From: Lates calcarifer
Taxonomy: Eukaryota; Chordata; Actinopteri; Centropomidae
Length of the DNA stretch: 64,000 nucleotides
Reading direction: 5' to 3'
NCBI RefSeq assembly: GCF_001640805.2
Contig: NC_066836.1
Location: 2,007,798-2,071,797 of the forward strand
This document shows positions 34,961 through 49,129 of this stretch, in pieces (position 1 is the first letter of the stretch; each line of letters starts with the position of its first letter). The notes below the pieces were generated by a model. That model was not told the origin of the DNA. It searched no databases and saw nothing but the letters and a program-made list of their open reading frames with translations. The position numbers were made by a program, and so were the translations under genes.

Positions 34961-37900
34961 TAGAGACAATTATTTATGCATTCATTCATTAAAAGGAAAA
35001 TGCAACTGGAAGCAAGCACACTACAAAAATAGACCAAACAAAGACTAAATGTGATGAAGAACCACAAGGAATCAAGTCTTGAGCACATTTGAAGCTCACG
35101 ATAGGAATAAATGAAATATCTTAAGTGACAGAGTAAGTGATGTTTGAAGCACTGTTCTTCTTCAGAGGATGAGTTTTGATGAAGAGCAGTCTTTTTTTGT
35201 GGTTAAAAAATTATAAGGTTATTGCACCAGCAGCTTCTCGGTGTACAGTCTTTGAGACAGTTAGTGCAAAATCTGAAGGAACAGGCCAAGAAAAAGAGGA
35301 AGACAATGCCCATAGAAATGATACGTAGCCATGCATCTTATGTATTGCATTCCTGATGTATGTCCTCAACCTGAACCACATACTCCTCAGAGATTCTCCC
35401 AGCATGATATTTTTCTCTGTCAGATTGGGCAAAGCTTGTTTAAACATGAGGAGAGGAGTTTAAACAGAGAAAGAAACGGAATAAAAATATCCAGACACAC
35501 TCAGCATGTCTTGTTTCTCACCTCTCAGATCAAGATCCTCTAATTAAGAATGCAAAAAAAATGCCTCTACAGCTGAAATACTGAGAACAAAAGGAAATTT
35601 AAATATGTGTTACTGAGACAACACTGTCAAATAGTCTTTTAAGTTCTTTGGAGGCCTGCTGAGGTTGGCTGGTTGAATTCACACCTTACAGACATAGCGC
35701 TAAAACATTTTTATAGCCTTTTCATGCTGCTTATGCAGTGAATGAGACATGAAAACTAAGATCCCATCTTCATCCTCGAAACATCATTCAGCACCCTGAC
35801 TGATGAGATAAAGTTGTTTGTCAAAAATGGTCAAATGTTTTGTCAGTTTTTTCAAATAAAGTATGAACTTATGGACACTGGTATCCATTTCTGACCCTCC
35901 TTACACTGTAATATCTGGTGTTCAGCTCTGTGTAGAAAGATCAATGGCAACAGAATCAGTGTATCAAAAAATTGGGCAAATATGACCAAAACTATCTCCA
36001 CGACTTGATACTACTGTAAGTGAGAAAGTATGATCACATAGTCTGGGTGAAAGTACAGTGTATAAAGAAACAAATTCCACATTACTTGGCTGAAATATAC
36101 TTTTAAAAACAAAGACAAATGGTTGCAGATAGAGTGTCATGTAAAGCAGTGCATCATCAGCAAAGAATAGATTTCTTTGAATTGGATCTGTGTATTTATG
36201 GGCTCTACAGAAGCATTTTATGATATGTTATGAAGGAAAGTCATTGAGTAGGTAGATATGACTGTGTAGTCAGGCTAAATACAAACACACACATACACAC
36301 ACCTGCAGATTCCTGGCTCTCTCCCTCAGCTGAAGCTTTTTTTCATGGATATCACCATCTGTCTACTCTACAGGGGAGAGGACTTCAGCACCACAACAAA
36401 TCAGGCTTATTAGGAGCAAAGACTCAGGAACGGTACAATTTGTTGTTTGAAATTTGAAGTCTGGATGTTGATGCTTAAAACTGCCAAAAACTATTTAGGG
36501 GTTTATTCTGTTTGCGAGGAAAAGCCGGGAGAAAAAAAATGTGCTGTGTATGTGTTATGTAGAAAAATCCCTAAAATCTAAGATCGGTTTTCCAACCTTT
36601 ACAACAGTTTGACACGGAAACACTTAAACTATTTATTAACTGTCCAAGAGTCAGAATAGAGTCAAAATAAGTTTTTAGAAAGTGCTATGACACAGTGTCA
36701 AAAACAAAATGTGTTTTTCTTGGCTTGTAGCTGAATTTCATAGCAAATTTTTAAAAATCAGGTGAACAATGGGGGTGCTGACTGGAACTTGGATCTAAAT
36801 TTATCAGTCTTGTAACAGTCGTTTTCTCAGTTCAACCTAAAAAAAAATGTTGGTCAGCTACAAGTACACCTTGTTTACAAACCTTTGAGATATCCTGCAG
36901 ACTAAAAGGCAGAAACTGAAACTGAGAAACCAGTAGTAGGCGTAGGTCATTCTGTTTTCAGTCAGTAAAATGAGCTGTAATGGTATGAGCAATAAAAGAG
37001 AACTCAAAAGCACAAAATTTTTTTGGTCAAATGGTCAATATTAATGCTGCTAGTCACTTAAAAAGTGAATGAAGTTTGTGTAAAACGTAAAATCAACATG
37101 TGAAAGTCGTGTTCAGACTTGGTGATTTTGATGGACTAACTTCACAACACCTTGAGATTCTGCTTCATTAATGTGGCTGACATCAAAACTATCTATTTTC
37201 TCTGCCATCTGTAAATGTGAAATCTGTCAAAACTGGTCTAAAAGCAGACCTGACCTTTTCCTCCCAAACAAACCAGAGCACTGAGAGACTCTCCTGGCTA
37301 CTCACAGATTCGCCCTGTGAATGGGACAGAGCCGGCAGTGAATCCACTCAAAATGCTAATCACCTCGTCGCCACTGACTGAATTACTCCAATATTCATGC
37401 AAAACTCCCCTGAACGTCCAACAGTCGGTATCTGCCAGGGCCGCCGTTCCTGCCGCAGCTTTATACGAGCCACAATGGAGGTCTCTCTGCTACATCACAT
37501 CATTTGACTCCCGGCTTGTGCTGCCAGTACAATGACTCACAATCATCTGGGGCAGACAATGGCTGCTTTTCAACCAAAGGCACGCTTTCTCGCTGCTGGG
37601 CGTGTGGTTTTAGTGTTTGAAGAGCTGGGGCAGGGCCGAGACAACCTGGAGAAAATGCTCTGGGTCGCACAAAAGACTTAATTTAACCTGCAAACTGCAG
37701 TCAGGGTGGCACAAAGGAAGTCTGCTCTGCCAGCTGTGACTTCCAGCATCACTTCATGTAGACGATGTAATCAGTGCTGTTTAAGTGGATATTTAACTGG
37801 TGCTCCTGCCCAAATGGCTTCAAATGAGGTGAAAAAGGTCTTTAAAATGCTTTACAACCTGGATCACACAGGTTGAAAGTGGCAAAACAGAAACCTCAGA

Positions 37901-40900
37901 AAATACAACCACAAAGCATCACAGACTGTCCATCTTTCTGTCACACCCAAAGACATTCTCCCCTCATTCTCATCACTCCAATTTCAATTAATGAAGTTAA
38001 ATGGATTTCTTGACCTTTCAATAAGGATTTAGAATCAAGTGTCTCAATCCATTTAGACACAGTTTCATTGTTACGGCTGTAAAAAGCTTATCTTCTAACG
38101 GTGAAAATCCCTGATCTCAATCAGTGTGAAATCACTTCTTGTTCCCTGACCAAAGCTGATCTGTACTTCCAAATTTCATGAACTTCTCTTGAGGAGATTT
38201 TGACAGTTGAATACAAAGCAAATGAACAGGTGAAATTCTAACCCTCTTTAACCTTTGGTCTAATAGATTTCACAGATGGATGTATCAGTCACATTATTTC
38301 CAACCCTGCAAAGAAACCTCTGCACACATTTCCAAGGTTAAAGTAGATGCTTTAAACACTTCTAGGACAGTTACTGTCCAAAAAGATCCATGGACAGACG
38401 ACATGTCATGTTTGACATGTCATGTCAAAGTGAGGCTTTATAGTCTAGTTAGAGTAGTAAAATGATTAAATCAAGATTTTGTGAATGCACATTTAAGACA
38501 ATTTAAGAGACCACGCTCACCAGAGAAATGAAAAGATCGTTCATTCGAGTTGGAGTAACTTAACGCTCCTGGAGATCTTGTCTTTGCTGACCTGCAGCAG
38601 TTTAACTTCTCACTTTGCTGATGTAGAGGTGTACTCAAGGGTGTTACAGGTACAGCAGGACACACTTGTAATCATAGTGTCTGACTGAGGAGCTGTGGCA
38701 GAACTGAAGACTCTGCAGAGACTCTTTGAAGGATCTGCACTCACACTGTTTTTAAATGCACTCCTTAAAGACCTCAGTGAAAACTCAAAGCATCTTTTTA
38801 AGGTCCATTTATTTTTCCTGAGAGTACACATGCACACATTTAACACCACCTGCACTTTTCCCTCCTGTTTTTTCCACTGTGATCAGCAGTTGTCTCCCTT
38901 TACCACCGGCTCTCTAATCCCTCAGCCCTGCAGGCTGCTGAGTTAACAAAACACATGATTGATCACTCAACAGTGGCACTCAGTAAAGAGTATTTATACG
39001 ACGTTATTAATCGACGATCAAATTCGTGTCTGCCGAGTCGAAAGGTGGCAAAGCGGTTTAAGATGAGCAAAAATTCCCTGAAGGAACAGATGGCTGAGTT
39101 CTCCTCTGATTTTTTTTTTCTCAAATCCTCACTCTTCCTGGCAAGTCATCTGTCACACCCACACGCCGACACCACTGCTCTGCTCTCTTTTCCCCCGTCT
39201 ACCCAACGTACCGCTCGCCTCCCACTTTCTTCTCTCTGCAATAATCTCTCCATCACCACCGCAGCCTCGCCTCCTCTCCATGTCTCTGCTCTTGTCTGCT
39301 TCACCTGCAGTGTTTTCTGTCCTGAGTGTGTAATTTCAGTCCTCTGAATTGCTTCCCTTCCCTCCTCTGCAAATACTTATATTTTCTTTGGCACGTCTAA
39401 ATTAGACTTTCTCCCCTGGGATTGTTTTTCTCTTTCTTTTTCAGCTGGATCTTCTTCTTCTTCTTCTTTTTCGTGATGTTAAAGCACCTCTGTTCACAGA
39501 TTTATGATGTGATTAAAGCTGCAACAACCAGCGTTTTTATGATGCTGGTCGGTCAAATGACTGTTGGTTTGTCACACAGAATTAACACTTGACTCAACAG
39601 TTCTCCTCAGCTCTAAGAAGTGTTTTAGCATCTATCAGCTCATTGTTTTGGTTTTCCAGGCCACAACTTTAATGTATGTTTAATATTTTCAGCTCAGATG
39701 TGAATTGATTGGTTTCCCCTATAAAATCCTCTCTGCACAGATACTTCTATTCTCCTTGTAAACATTTGATCTCTGCTTCCTCGTGGCACATTTTTGTGGG
39801 TCACACTGTAATCCCTCTCTCCGGTCCCTCTGGTCAGGCAGATGGAGGTCTCCAGGAGGTCCCGGGGTCTCAGTGAAAATCCCCGGCCATCGGAGCGGTG
39901 GCGAGCCCAGCCTGGCCAGTGCTGTGTCCCTGCCATCCAAGATGACACGTTAAAGGTTAAAGCTGTCACTGTCCGACTCCCCGCCCTGCTCGGACGCGGT
40001 CATTCCGTTTCCATGTCTGTCGGAAAATTGACTTGACAGCAGAGAGCAGGAGAAGCTGCTGGAGCGCTGACGACAGTTTGGTCGGATGAGGATGAGGAAG
40101 CTTTTTCTGTGCTGTCTTCACAAGAAGAGCTGTTTGTATTTTCGCATTTGCATGAGAACGATAATAACACTGCACTTTCTTTTTCTGCTCTCTATCACCA
40201 GATTCTTAGGCTTACTGCTTGTGCATTCAGACAAATCTGCTAATGTGAAAGTGGCCTTCGTTATGAGACATTAAATGTGATACAGTTCTATAAACGAACT
40301 GGTCTAAAATGTGCAGTTGCATCATTTGACTCAAGACAAGGTTGTTTTACTTATAAATCTGCACATGGTTTTCACAGGACAGTGACAGAGATAGTTTCCC
40401 ATTTTGAATCTAGCCCGGAGCTAAAAAGAACACAGTTTCACCTCCTGTGTCACACTGACCTCCATTTTAAAACGGCTCTGCCTTATCAGACTGTTAGTGA
40501 ACTGATCTACAGCCACAACACAACAGCCTGCTGCAGCTCTCTGTTTTCAGCCTGGTTGGAGTAGATTTAGACTGTATCAGTGCTCAGTCACTCAGTTCTT
40601 CACCTGACCTCCACGACACAGCAGCTGTCGGATTAGTAACACAACTACAGAGCTGCACGCCTACACAGAGAGCACATAAAAGTGCTAATTCACGAGCGTG
40701 TTCTATCACGTAAATATTTTAGTTCTGTATGTTTTAACGTGTACAATACCAGAACAAACCTGTCAGTATATGAGCTTTAAACAGAGAACGCTGGGAGGGT
40801 TTATCTGCTCTGTAATCACACATCCTTGAAATCTGTGAACCTATGACAACCTATTTCCCCATGTCTAATGTAATATATACTCTAATGTTACTGTAATTAA

Positions 40901-41226
40901 AAACAGTGCTCTGATATTATTATCCTGCCCATCCTTGTCACACCAAAACAAATTCTTTCGAGCTTATTAATTATGTGAAATCAGAGGGTTACAATATGAA
41001 ATCATGGCTCCTCATTGGTTGTCGAATTAATTAGGTAATATATAAAACTATACATCTGATCTACTGTCGTATGTTGTCTTTGCTCACTGAGATTATCATA
41101 CTCCTCTGTTCTTATTGTTGAGATTTAAATTTACTTCAGAACACTTTTAAAATGCCAGTCAACATTTTGAGAACGTGAACCGATTCAAACATATCCCAGA
41201 CTGTTGGTAACCGCTGTCAGCAACAC
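34961..41226. other. Presumed basp1 intron/upstream DNA
   Basis: No exon recognised. Contains the 37261-37570 block, a paired GACATGTC motif (38399-38422) and a CTT-rich tract at 39451-39468. Confidence 0.5.
37261..37570. promoter_or_regulatory. Candidate conserved non-coding block upstream of the basp1 coding exon
   Basis: About 2.4 kb upstream of the coding exon on the basp1 strand lies a balanced-composition, repeat-free block with CpGs (ccgccgttcctgccgc, 37441-37456) and an octamer-like ATTCATGCAAA near 37394. It reads unlike its AT-rich surroundings. An enhancer role is inference only. Confidence 0.25.
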
Positions 41227-41289
41227 CAGTTGAAATTTCCGACTTGGAACTCGGAAATTCTGACTTCCGATTACAACTGGAACGCACCA
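41227..41289 (-). repeat. GTTCCAGTTG-family element, second copy
   Basis: CAGTTGAAATTTCCGACTTG through 'attacaactggaacgcacca' is the reverse complement of the 19676 element, slightly better preserved. Confidence 0.6.
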
Positions 41290-41290
41290 T

Positions 41291-41540
41291 TAGATTAGCA
41301 TAGCATAAATACTGGCAGCAGGGGGAAACAGCTAGCTTACCTCTGTCCCACCAACACCTCGAAGGCTAACTAATTAACACGCTACATCTAACAAACATAC
41401 AACAGCTATTTCTTGACGAACAACAGTGTATCCGTCCACCCAACGTTTCTTTGCAGCATCTCTGATTTACTATGACAACAGAACTTCAGGAAGCAGCAGC
41501 ACAAAGTCACAGCACTGGCTGTCTTCAGCCAAGAGATTCC
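41291..41540 (+). repeat. Percomorph-type interspersed repeat
   Basis: 'gattagcatagcataaatac', 'ggcagcagggggaaacagct', 'agcttacctctgtcc' and 'ctaactaattaacacg', then 'tatttcttgacg', follow the order of a very common fish repeat (TTAGCATAAAGACTGG..GGGGAAACAGCTAGCCTGGCT). It directly abuts the 41227 element. Confidence 0.55.
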
Positions 41541-42710
41541 CATACAACCACAAACTGTCATTTTGTAAAATATGTCGTGAAACTGCGACATAAATAATTC
41601 CAATGCTAATCTGTAACTAAGAGCATCTAAGAGCAGTGATGTGAAGGAATACAGCGTTGAGTCATTCAGGTGGAGAATCAGGCCTGTGTGCTCCCAACAT
41701 GAATGTAACGCTTTAATTCATAACGCAGGCCTGAGCACTTCCTCCCGCTGCTTTGCAGCTGGCTGATTTAAGACGAGTCGGTTTCACCAAACTGCAGCAG
41801 GCAAGCGCAGGGAGCTGAGCGAACAGGCAAGAAAACTGGAGCAGAAAATTTGGCCCAATCACACACACAGACACACAAAAATAAAAAAAAAAAGGACACA
41901 CCAGCTCTCTGCACTGAGTTGGAAGAAACAGGGTGGAGCAGAGGATGCTGGGAGCTCACAGACAGAGGGGGCCGATTTGAGATATTCAAGTCGCTGAAAT
42001 GACAGATTCAGGAGTCCATGACGAAGGTTTAAGGAGGCGAGATTCTCACATTGTGCTGGTATGATTTTCCCACAGCAGTGTGCTATTTTAAAACGGCAGG
42101 GCTCTGAACTTTGGCAAGTCTTACGACATCAGAGCCAAAGATGATGCAAAAGTATTTTCTCCAACCGTTTCCACCACATATACTACACTTTCATTTCAGC
42201 CTAAAAACACAGCGCTACTGGTGAAATTCAGGATGCAGCAGTGAGCACCAAGCGTATACCATCATAGAAGTCAGAGCCGGTCCCCTGTGTCAAAGCTAGC
42301 AGCAGGGCCGGCGGCTACAGCTATTTCTGTCCAACAGTAAACACTGAGTCTACAGCAGCCTCCAGCTGTGTGAAGCAAATTTCATTGATGTGTAACTCAG
42401 GATCAACAGGAGAATCGGGCTATTTGAAGTATAGCATTTTCTGCCTGACCTTTCTGTTGCACAGTCTGCAGAGTGAAATGGAGGATATGAGTTCATATCA
42501 ACCAGTTTAAAGCGATGAAATGTTAAAACTGGAGTTTGGTTTGGGTTGCTAATCTTTTAAATCTGATGAATGACCAGAGTGCACAAGATTAAAAAAGGGG
42601 GGATCATCTTTTTTTAAGAATAATATTATTAGAAAACTCTTTAATCATTATACTGAGTGTTTTAAAAAAGACAGTCTCTAATTGTTGTCTGAAACCTGAG
42701 TCCACGGGCC

Positions 42711-42899
42711 TGCTAGCAGCTCTGTGAGGCTGTATTTAAGTACACTGGTGCTTTGAGCTAAATGCTAATGTCAGCATGCTAACATGCATGACAGTGTTAA
42801 CATGGTGACATTTAGTAACACAGCTGAGGCGGATGGGAAGATTGTTAGTTTGCAAGTATTTGGTCTTAAAGCACAATGAAAGTGGCGCTAGATGAACAG
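42711..42899 (-). repeat. Dispersed repeat family B, copy 2
   Basis: TGCTAGCAGCTCTGTGAGGC, 'tgctttgagctaaatgctaa' and 'tcagcatgctaacatgcatg' are the reverse complement of the copy at 63550-63905, without the MITE seen at 30842. It ends in 'gtggcgctagatgaacagtt'. Confidence 0.6.
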
Positions 42900-42960
42900 T
42901 TGAGTCTTAACAGTCTTAAGCTAAGATTTAAAATCTTAGCTTAAGACTGGTTAAACTCAA
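42900..42960. repeat. Near-perfect hairpin palindrome
   Basis: CAGTCTTAAGCTAAGATTT (42911-42929) is followed after a single A by its exact reverse complement (42931-42949). Weaker pairing continues outward (TGAGTCTTAA with TTAAACTCA). Stem of 19 perfect pairs with a one-base centre. Confidence 0.95.
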
Positions 42961-45900
42961 AGAACACTTGCAAAAAGATCTACAGTTTCAGGTTGAATTT
43001 TTTTGTATTTATTTTGCTTGTGTTTAAAGCACATATAATTTTGTTTGCTAACGTCAGATGTTTTAGTGATCACTGAATGTTTTATATTTAAGTGAGAATT
43101 TATTTTGTCAAGTTGTATTTTATAATAGCAGGTCAGGAAGGTTGCTCTGGACTCTGAAGCAGGAAATGATCTAAACAAAGTCATCACTTTGTTCTGGAGA
43201 GCTGTCTAATTAACCAGAGTACACACAGACTGCCCACTGCTTATTTTGGCCTCAGGCTGAACACACACACACACACACATTCACTGGTGTTTAGAGGATC
43301 AATCCTCAAATTGACAGAGCTTGAGAAAACTCCTGGGATAGAAATGGTTATTGATCAGCCCGGTGCGACCAGAAAGCCGCTGTGTGTTCAGCTGCTGCTT
43401 ACGAGTCCGAGGATGCACTCAGCAGAGATGAAAGCCAGCGAGGCGCTTTGAGATGCTTTTTTTTTACCGAGACGTTTATTACTGAATACAAAATCGCTCC
43501 CAGCGCTTTGTTGGCTGCAGAGGAAACCAATGGCAGACAAAACAAAACAGAGAAGTGAAACGGATTACGTCCACCTCTGTGGATTCAGTGGCATTTCAGT
43601 CTGCAAAATCCTCCTCTCCTTAGGCGCTCACATGACCTCCATGTCTGCAAAGCTGGCAGAAGTTTGTTTGGATGGGAAGTAATGCACCACAAACTGTCTG
43701 GGTTTCAGTAGATTTCTGTACCAAAAACAGTTTTTGAATGGACATGAAAGTTCATATATGACCTTGGAAACAGCAGCTTGAGAAGTTATTGTTCTTGTCC
43801 TGCTGCATTTTAAGTTGTTATTTAAGAAATAAAAGAAGAGGTTTTGAATTTTATATCTGAACAGAAATGTTCAGTTCACTTGAACCTGTCTTCTCTCCGC
43901 TCTCCAGCCTGTGATGCTTTTGTCATTTCATCCTGATTTATTGTGAAACGGAGCAAAGCCTTTGGCCTTGTTTCTCTTGTAAAATGTTGAAAAGATTTTG
44001 TTGTTGTCTGACACATCCAGGTCAGTCTTTCAGGCTCTGTTAAGTGATGGAACAGGTGCTATCAAAGCTTCTGTTGCCTCAGCAAAACACTGACAACTCA
44101 CTGGATTACAAACATCAATCATTAGAGGCAGGTGTGACCAAGATTTCTTACACTAAATTTCTTGAAATTATGACGTGATGAATCAAAATTTAGGCTTTTG
44201 TTTTCATCTCTAATGGTAACCTAGCTTTTCTTGAGTAAACTCTGAGAATTTCTGATGTTATCAGTCAGAACTTTTCACCCCTCATGGGGTCTTTCAGGGT
44301 TTTTCTTTATACTGCCACAAGAGGGTGCCAGAGTCAGGAATTTTAAAGTCCTAAAATGACAACAACGAAGCTACTAATTTCACTGGAAATTGTAAAACTA
44401 TGGCTGAGGAAAATAGCCTGATGTGCAGCTCTACTACATAAAAGTACACTCCCACACCTGGCCACTTCTCTTTAGTTTACTTGCAAAGACAGTAGTTCTC
44501 AGTGCTGTGCTTAATGTGACTGATCGGACTTGTCACATGCGTTCGCTGCCTCAGCTCTGTTTCCTCAGACACATAAAAGACTCAGGGAGGCCAGGGACAA
44601 AAGCGGTTCACCACTAAACCCCAAGGCCTGTTTGGTATTTACATGGTCCCAAACCTGCCGCCTCTGCTGAAAACAGCAGCCTGTACCAGACAGTTATGTC
44701 TGAGCAGCCAGCCTCACAGAAAGCTCCGTCTGATCTGTTTTCCCACCTCGAGACAGGATGATTTCTAAATGAATCCTGTCTGTTTCTTTATTAAATAATA
44801 AATGAATTTACTGGTATTATTGGCACAACTGGACGGGGAGACTCATCAGCTGCTCAGATGAAGAGCCTCAGGTGGATCAGGCTCCATGATGACTACACCG
44901 GGAGCTCCGTGATCCACAGGGACTGAGCTTCAGTCTGTATCCCAGAGAGTAGCTGTATGAAGGGGCACGAACCGACTCGCCCAGTACCTCCTCTGGGACA
45001 TGACACAAATGTAATGAAGTCTAATAGCTGTCGCAACCTGTTGGTGGAGTTGGACCTGACTGAGCTGAAGACAGTCTGAACTGTTCACGGTAACAGGTGA
45101 ACATTTGCCTGTAATGATGTTTTCTGACCAATCAACACATTCAGAAGGGATTAAAACACAAGTAACACTAAAGAAACGTTCACTAGTTTCTTTAGTCTTT
45201 AACTGTCCTGCAGCACATGAAACGTTTTCTTCACAACTTCTTGTTCATATTTTGCTGACGCTTTATGTTGCATATTTCCAAATACAGCTGTAGCACCATG
45301 ACATTTTAAATTCTCTGACAGTGGAAACAAAACTGCCAACTAGACCCTCCTGAAATCATCACAGTGAACAAGCAGCACTGAAACACAGCAGAATAATGGC
45401 TCACATTTTGAGTACACACAAGCGTCACACTTTCAAATTATGAGTCTCTAAATGGCATTTAAGGTAACTAAGTGGTCAGCTGAACTTTAAAGTGTTGTAC
45501 AGCTGTATAATACTCAACAAACCCACAATGTAAACATGTTTGGTGGGAAGTATTGTTGTGTGATGCACATTGATTTGACTTGTTGGTCTCTTTCAAACAT
45601 AGCAATGTTTAATGATTTCACAGTTCAGACGGCTGTATGTGGCCGTCAGAGGCAACAGGCATCTTCAATACCTCTTCAGAAAAATGCACGGTGACACATT
45701 GACTTTTTAGTTCTTTGTGAATTGCTTGAATACAGCAAATCGACCCAATGTTGAACTTTAAACACTTGACACATTCCTGATGTATGTGGCAGCCACAGAA
45801 CCTGCTTGTATAAGATCCATATTCAGGCTGAAAAAAAAGACGTAAAGGTTTCAGCCTTTGGTCTCTGAAGCTCTGTGATTTGAAGTCACAGGTTCAGGTG

Positions 45901-48900
45901 TGAGTTTTTGCTTCAGCTCCTCACACCTGATCCAGATAACGCTGATTGCAGAGAGCAGAAATAGATCCTCCTGAACAGAGCTACAGTGACAGTGTGTAGG
46001 AAGGCTGGGTGTGGAGAGTCTGTCCTGGTTTTCTCTTCACTACACTGAGCACGTAGAAAGTATTTTTGGTTCTAGTTGTTTTTCTGTCTCTTCAGTTATC
46101 AGTGTTGGCATGAGGTCATTCTGGGATGTGAGGGACAAAAATACAAAATCCACAAATCAACCACAATCTTTCTTAAGCAAAAAATACAAACAGTCATCAT
46201 CAGTTAACCTTCCAAAGTGTGTTAACTGGTGTAGAAAAACAGCTGATGTTTTCAGATGCTTCTTTTGTCTGACGAACAATCCTCAACTGAAAGATATCTT
46301 CAGTTTACTGATAACAGGAAAACTGAGGAAATGCAAAAATCCACGGGTTTGAGAAGTTTATTACAATGCCTACCAAGTAGTCTGCAGTTACGTGCACACT
46401 TAATTTGAAAGCATAGACAGGTAACCAAGGAAAGACCAAGTGGACTAAGCAGAGCCAGAAACCCATAGCAACTCAGTTTACCGAAACTAAGAACCCTCAA
46501 TACACCTTTCTGAATTCAGTGTTCAGGAACAACACAGAACAAAACCCTCCATGACTCGTAAAAAGGAACGAGTGGGTTGGGAAATGGTGAAGGTTATTAG
46601 GAACAAAACAATGAAGAGAGCGCCACTGAAATCCAAGTTATGACTGAGCTGCAGGTCCTGCTTTCTGAGAGCACAGGGACAGATAAAAAACACAAATAAG
46701 CAAATAACAACTCCCAGTCCAGACTTAGTGAGGGTTTACTTCAACACCTTCTCCTGGATCTTTGCCATTCTGAGCAACTGAGAACATGACAAAGCATTTA
46801 GTGACAATATTTGGCAACAAGACATTCACAAATCTGGCTTTTTGGGTCATAACAACTTCATACTTTAAGTCTTTTAGACAAATAAAGAAGCTGTTGAACA
46901 ACACTAACTTCTAATCCAATCAAATTCCATGAACATCAGTTCAAATCAGTGGGTTAGAAGAAAAACTGCAGGCAGTAAGCAGGGAAATCAGCTCGGATCT
47001 AGGAAGACACATTTTTCCCTGCAAGCTTGAAAATACTGGCTTTTAAATGGACTTTCACTTAAATTTGCATTGTGCTTAATAGTTTTGTCAATAAGGAACC
47101 TCATTTCAGACTTAGGGTTTACCAAGTAATCTACATGGCAAGCCGTATCTCTCTCTTTACCTTCTCTCTGACAGTGAAAAAGGGGAAACACCGTTGAGTG
47201 CAGCACTAACTATGCCACCTGTATTGACCCACACTGCTTTATGAAAAGATAAGACAAGGTCACACAGGAGAACTCTTTGCACAAACATGAACTTCAGAGG
47301 TAAATATGTAACTTATCCATATGAAGCAGAAGTTCAGTCTGACAGCAAACAGGTCTGAGTTAACAGAGTGCACGAAGCTTCCTCTTTATCTTAGACAAAT
47401 ATGGAGGTGAGGAATGCCACATATTCATATGTACTTTAGTTTGGCTCCTCAAGCTCTCTTTTTAAAAATCTATACTCATTCTGTGCATTCCTGCCAAGTT
47501 GATTCACTCAGACATTCTCCAGTGAAGACCCATCCCTCTCCCTTCTCTTGTTTTTCATTACTGACGCTTCCTGCCACATTTCCAAGTAATGCATCTTTAT
47601 CAGGGGAGCGATTTCTTAACAGGTGAAGTCATTATTTTCATGGCAACAGAGGGACATTTGTTCAGTAACAGCAGCAGAACTGTATTAAAACAGGAAGCTC
47701 ATCGATCCAGTGAATAACACAGATAGCTAACATTTAATGAAAGACTGCTACTGTTTAAAACTGCTCCTAGTAAAACACTTATTTGATTATTTGCAGGTTA
47801 ATGATTTGTTTGGTCTAAATTCTCATTTGTCTGTATATTGCTTCAACCAGCATGCCAACATTTACCACTGAGATGTGCCAGACCTTCAACTGCCTTTGTC
47901 TCCCATTTAAAAATTAAAACATACAGCATACTGTATATGCTGCACAGTTCTCCCAGGGATCCACAAGAAAAATGAAACCATGTCCTGTTGTTTCTTCACC
48001 GTTGTGTTGCAGCAAAGACCCAATCACAGCCCACCCTAAACGAAACTACATGTATCTACTGAAATTCAATACCAGTGGAATGCTTTGATTTGCAGTTTTG
48101 TGGTGTGTTTTAGCCACGATGTCTGCCCGTAGGCTCAGTGTCCTCCAGACGAGCATTAACATGCACATACGCAGCCTCACAGTTCAGCTACAGCCAACTT
48201 TACAACCATCCACTCTGTTGATGCAGTTTGATTTAATTTAATGCAATAACGTGCTGTTGTTTGGCAGGTGTCCATTTCCTGGGTGGCCTGATAAAACAGC
48301 TCTTTGTCAACCTGCCAAAAATAAACACAGAGTACAGTATATGCAAAGAAAAATGAAACTCAAAGGTTTCCAATTTTGTTTTTGTTTCTGTTCAGAAGAA
48401 CAACTCATCCACAATGTACTGAAGCATCATGTTTTTTAAGGACACAAGAAAGAGGATTGATGGCAAAACCATCTGTGGGAGTTTCAGTTGATGCTCATTG
48501 CACATGAGGGATAAGTACTTCTTTTAGACTGATGCTGGCTTTTATTCTGCAATTTCAGAACATCATGAGAGAAGTCACCACAGGGCAGCATAAACGTTAT
48601 CAGTCGAGCTCACTCTGCCCACTTTCTGTGTTTAACAAAACAAATTATATCAAGTCTTTCGATGACAGTCAAACACCATGACTGATCCCCTCGAATCCAG
48701 TGTGTGATGGCCATGACTGAAGTTCCTCTAATGTCAATTAAAACCCCAACTTCATGCTAAAAATGCAAGGCCAGCCTCACTGGTCTCAATGTCTAATTTC
48801 ACTTCTGCTAATCTGTGTTCAGTGGTCTACTGAAAAAGATTCTGCTGCTTTGGGGTTGATCATTTATTGGATGATTTTTTCTGATGTAGTGCCAAACCAT

Positions 48901-49129
48901 TCATCAGATTTAAAGCTGCATTTATTGATTTTGTGGCCACTAGGGGGCAGAAAAACTCAGACACACGCTAAAAGACATACAGCTTGGACGTGTTATCACA
49001 TTCTCAATATCTTAGGGCTAATGTTTTAGCCCATAGCTGCCAACTTCCACAACCAGCAGACACAGAGCAACATGATCACCACATTCAAGTGGTGTCCAAC
49101 TCCCTTTTAGCTCTAATTTGGTCTCCGCC
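42961..49129. other. Presumed basp1 intron/upstream DNA
   Basis: One AC microsatellite; 43330-43580 is CpG-richer than its surroundings. No exon, RNA gene or clear transposon recognised. Confidence 0.5.
43261..43279. repeat. (AC)9 microsatellite
   Basis: Uninterrupted AC repeat. Confidence 0.95.

Noticed and set aside
46011..46352. 113-codon ORF as a hypothetical gene
   Set aside because: No codon bias, domain or splice context; expected by chance in this much sequence.
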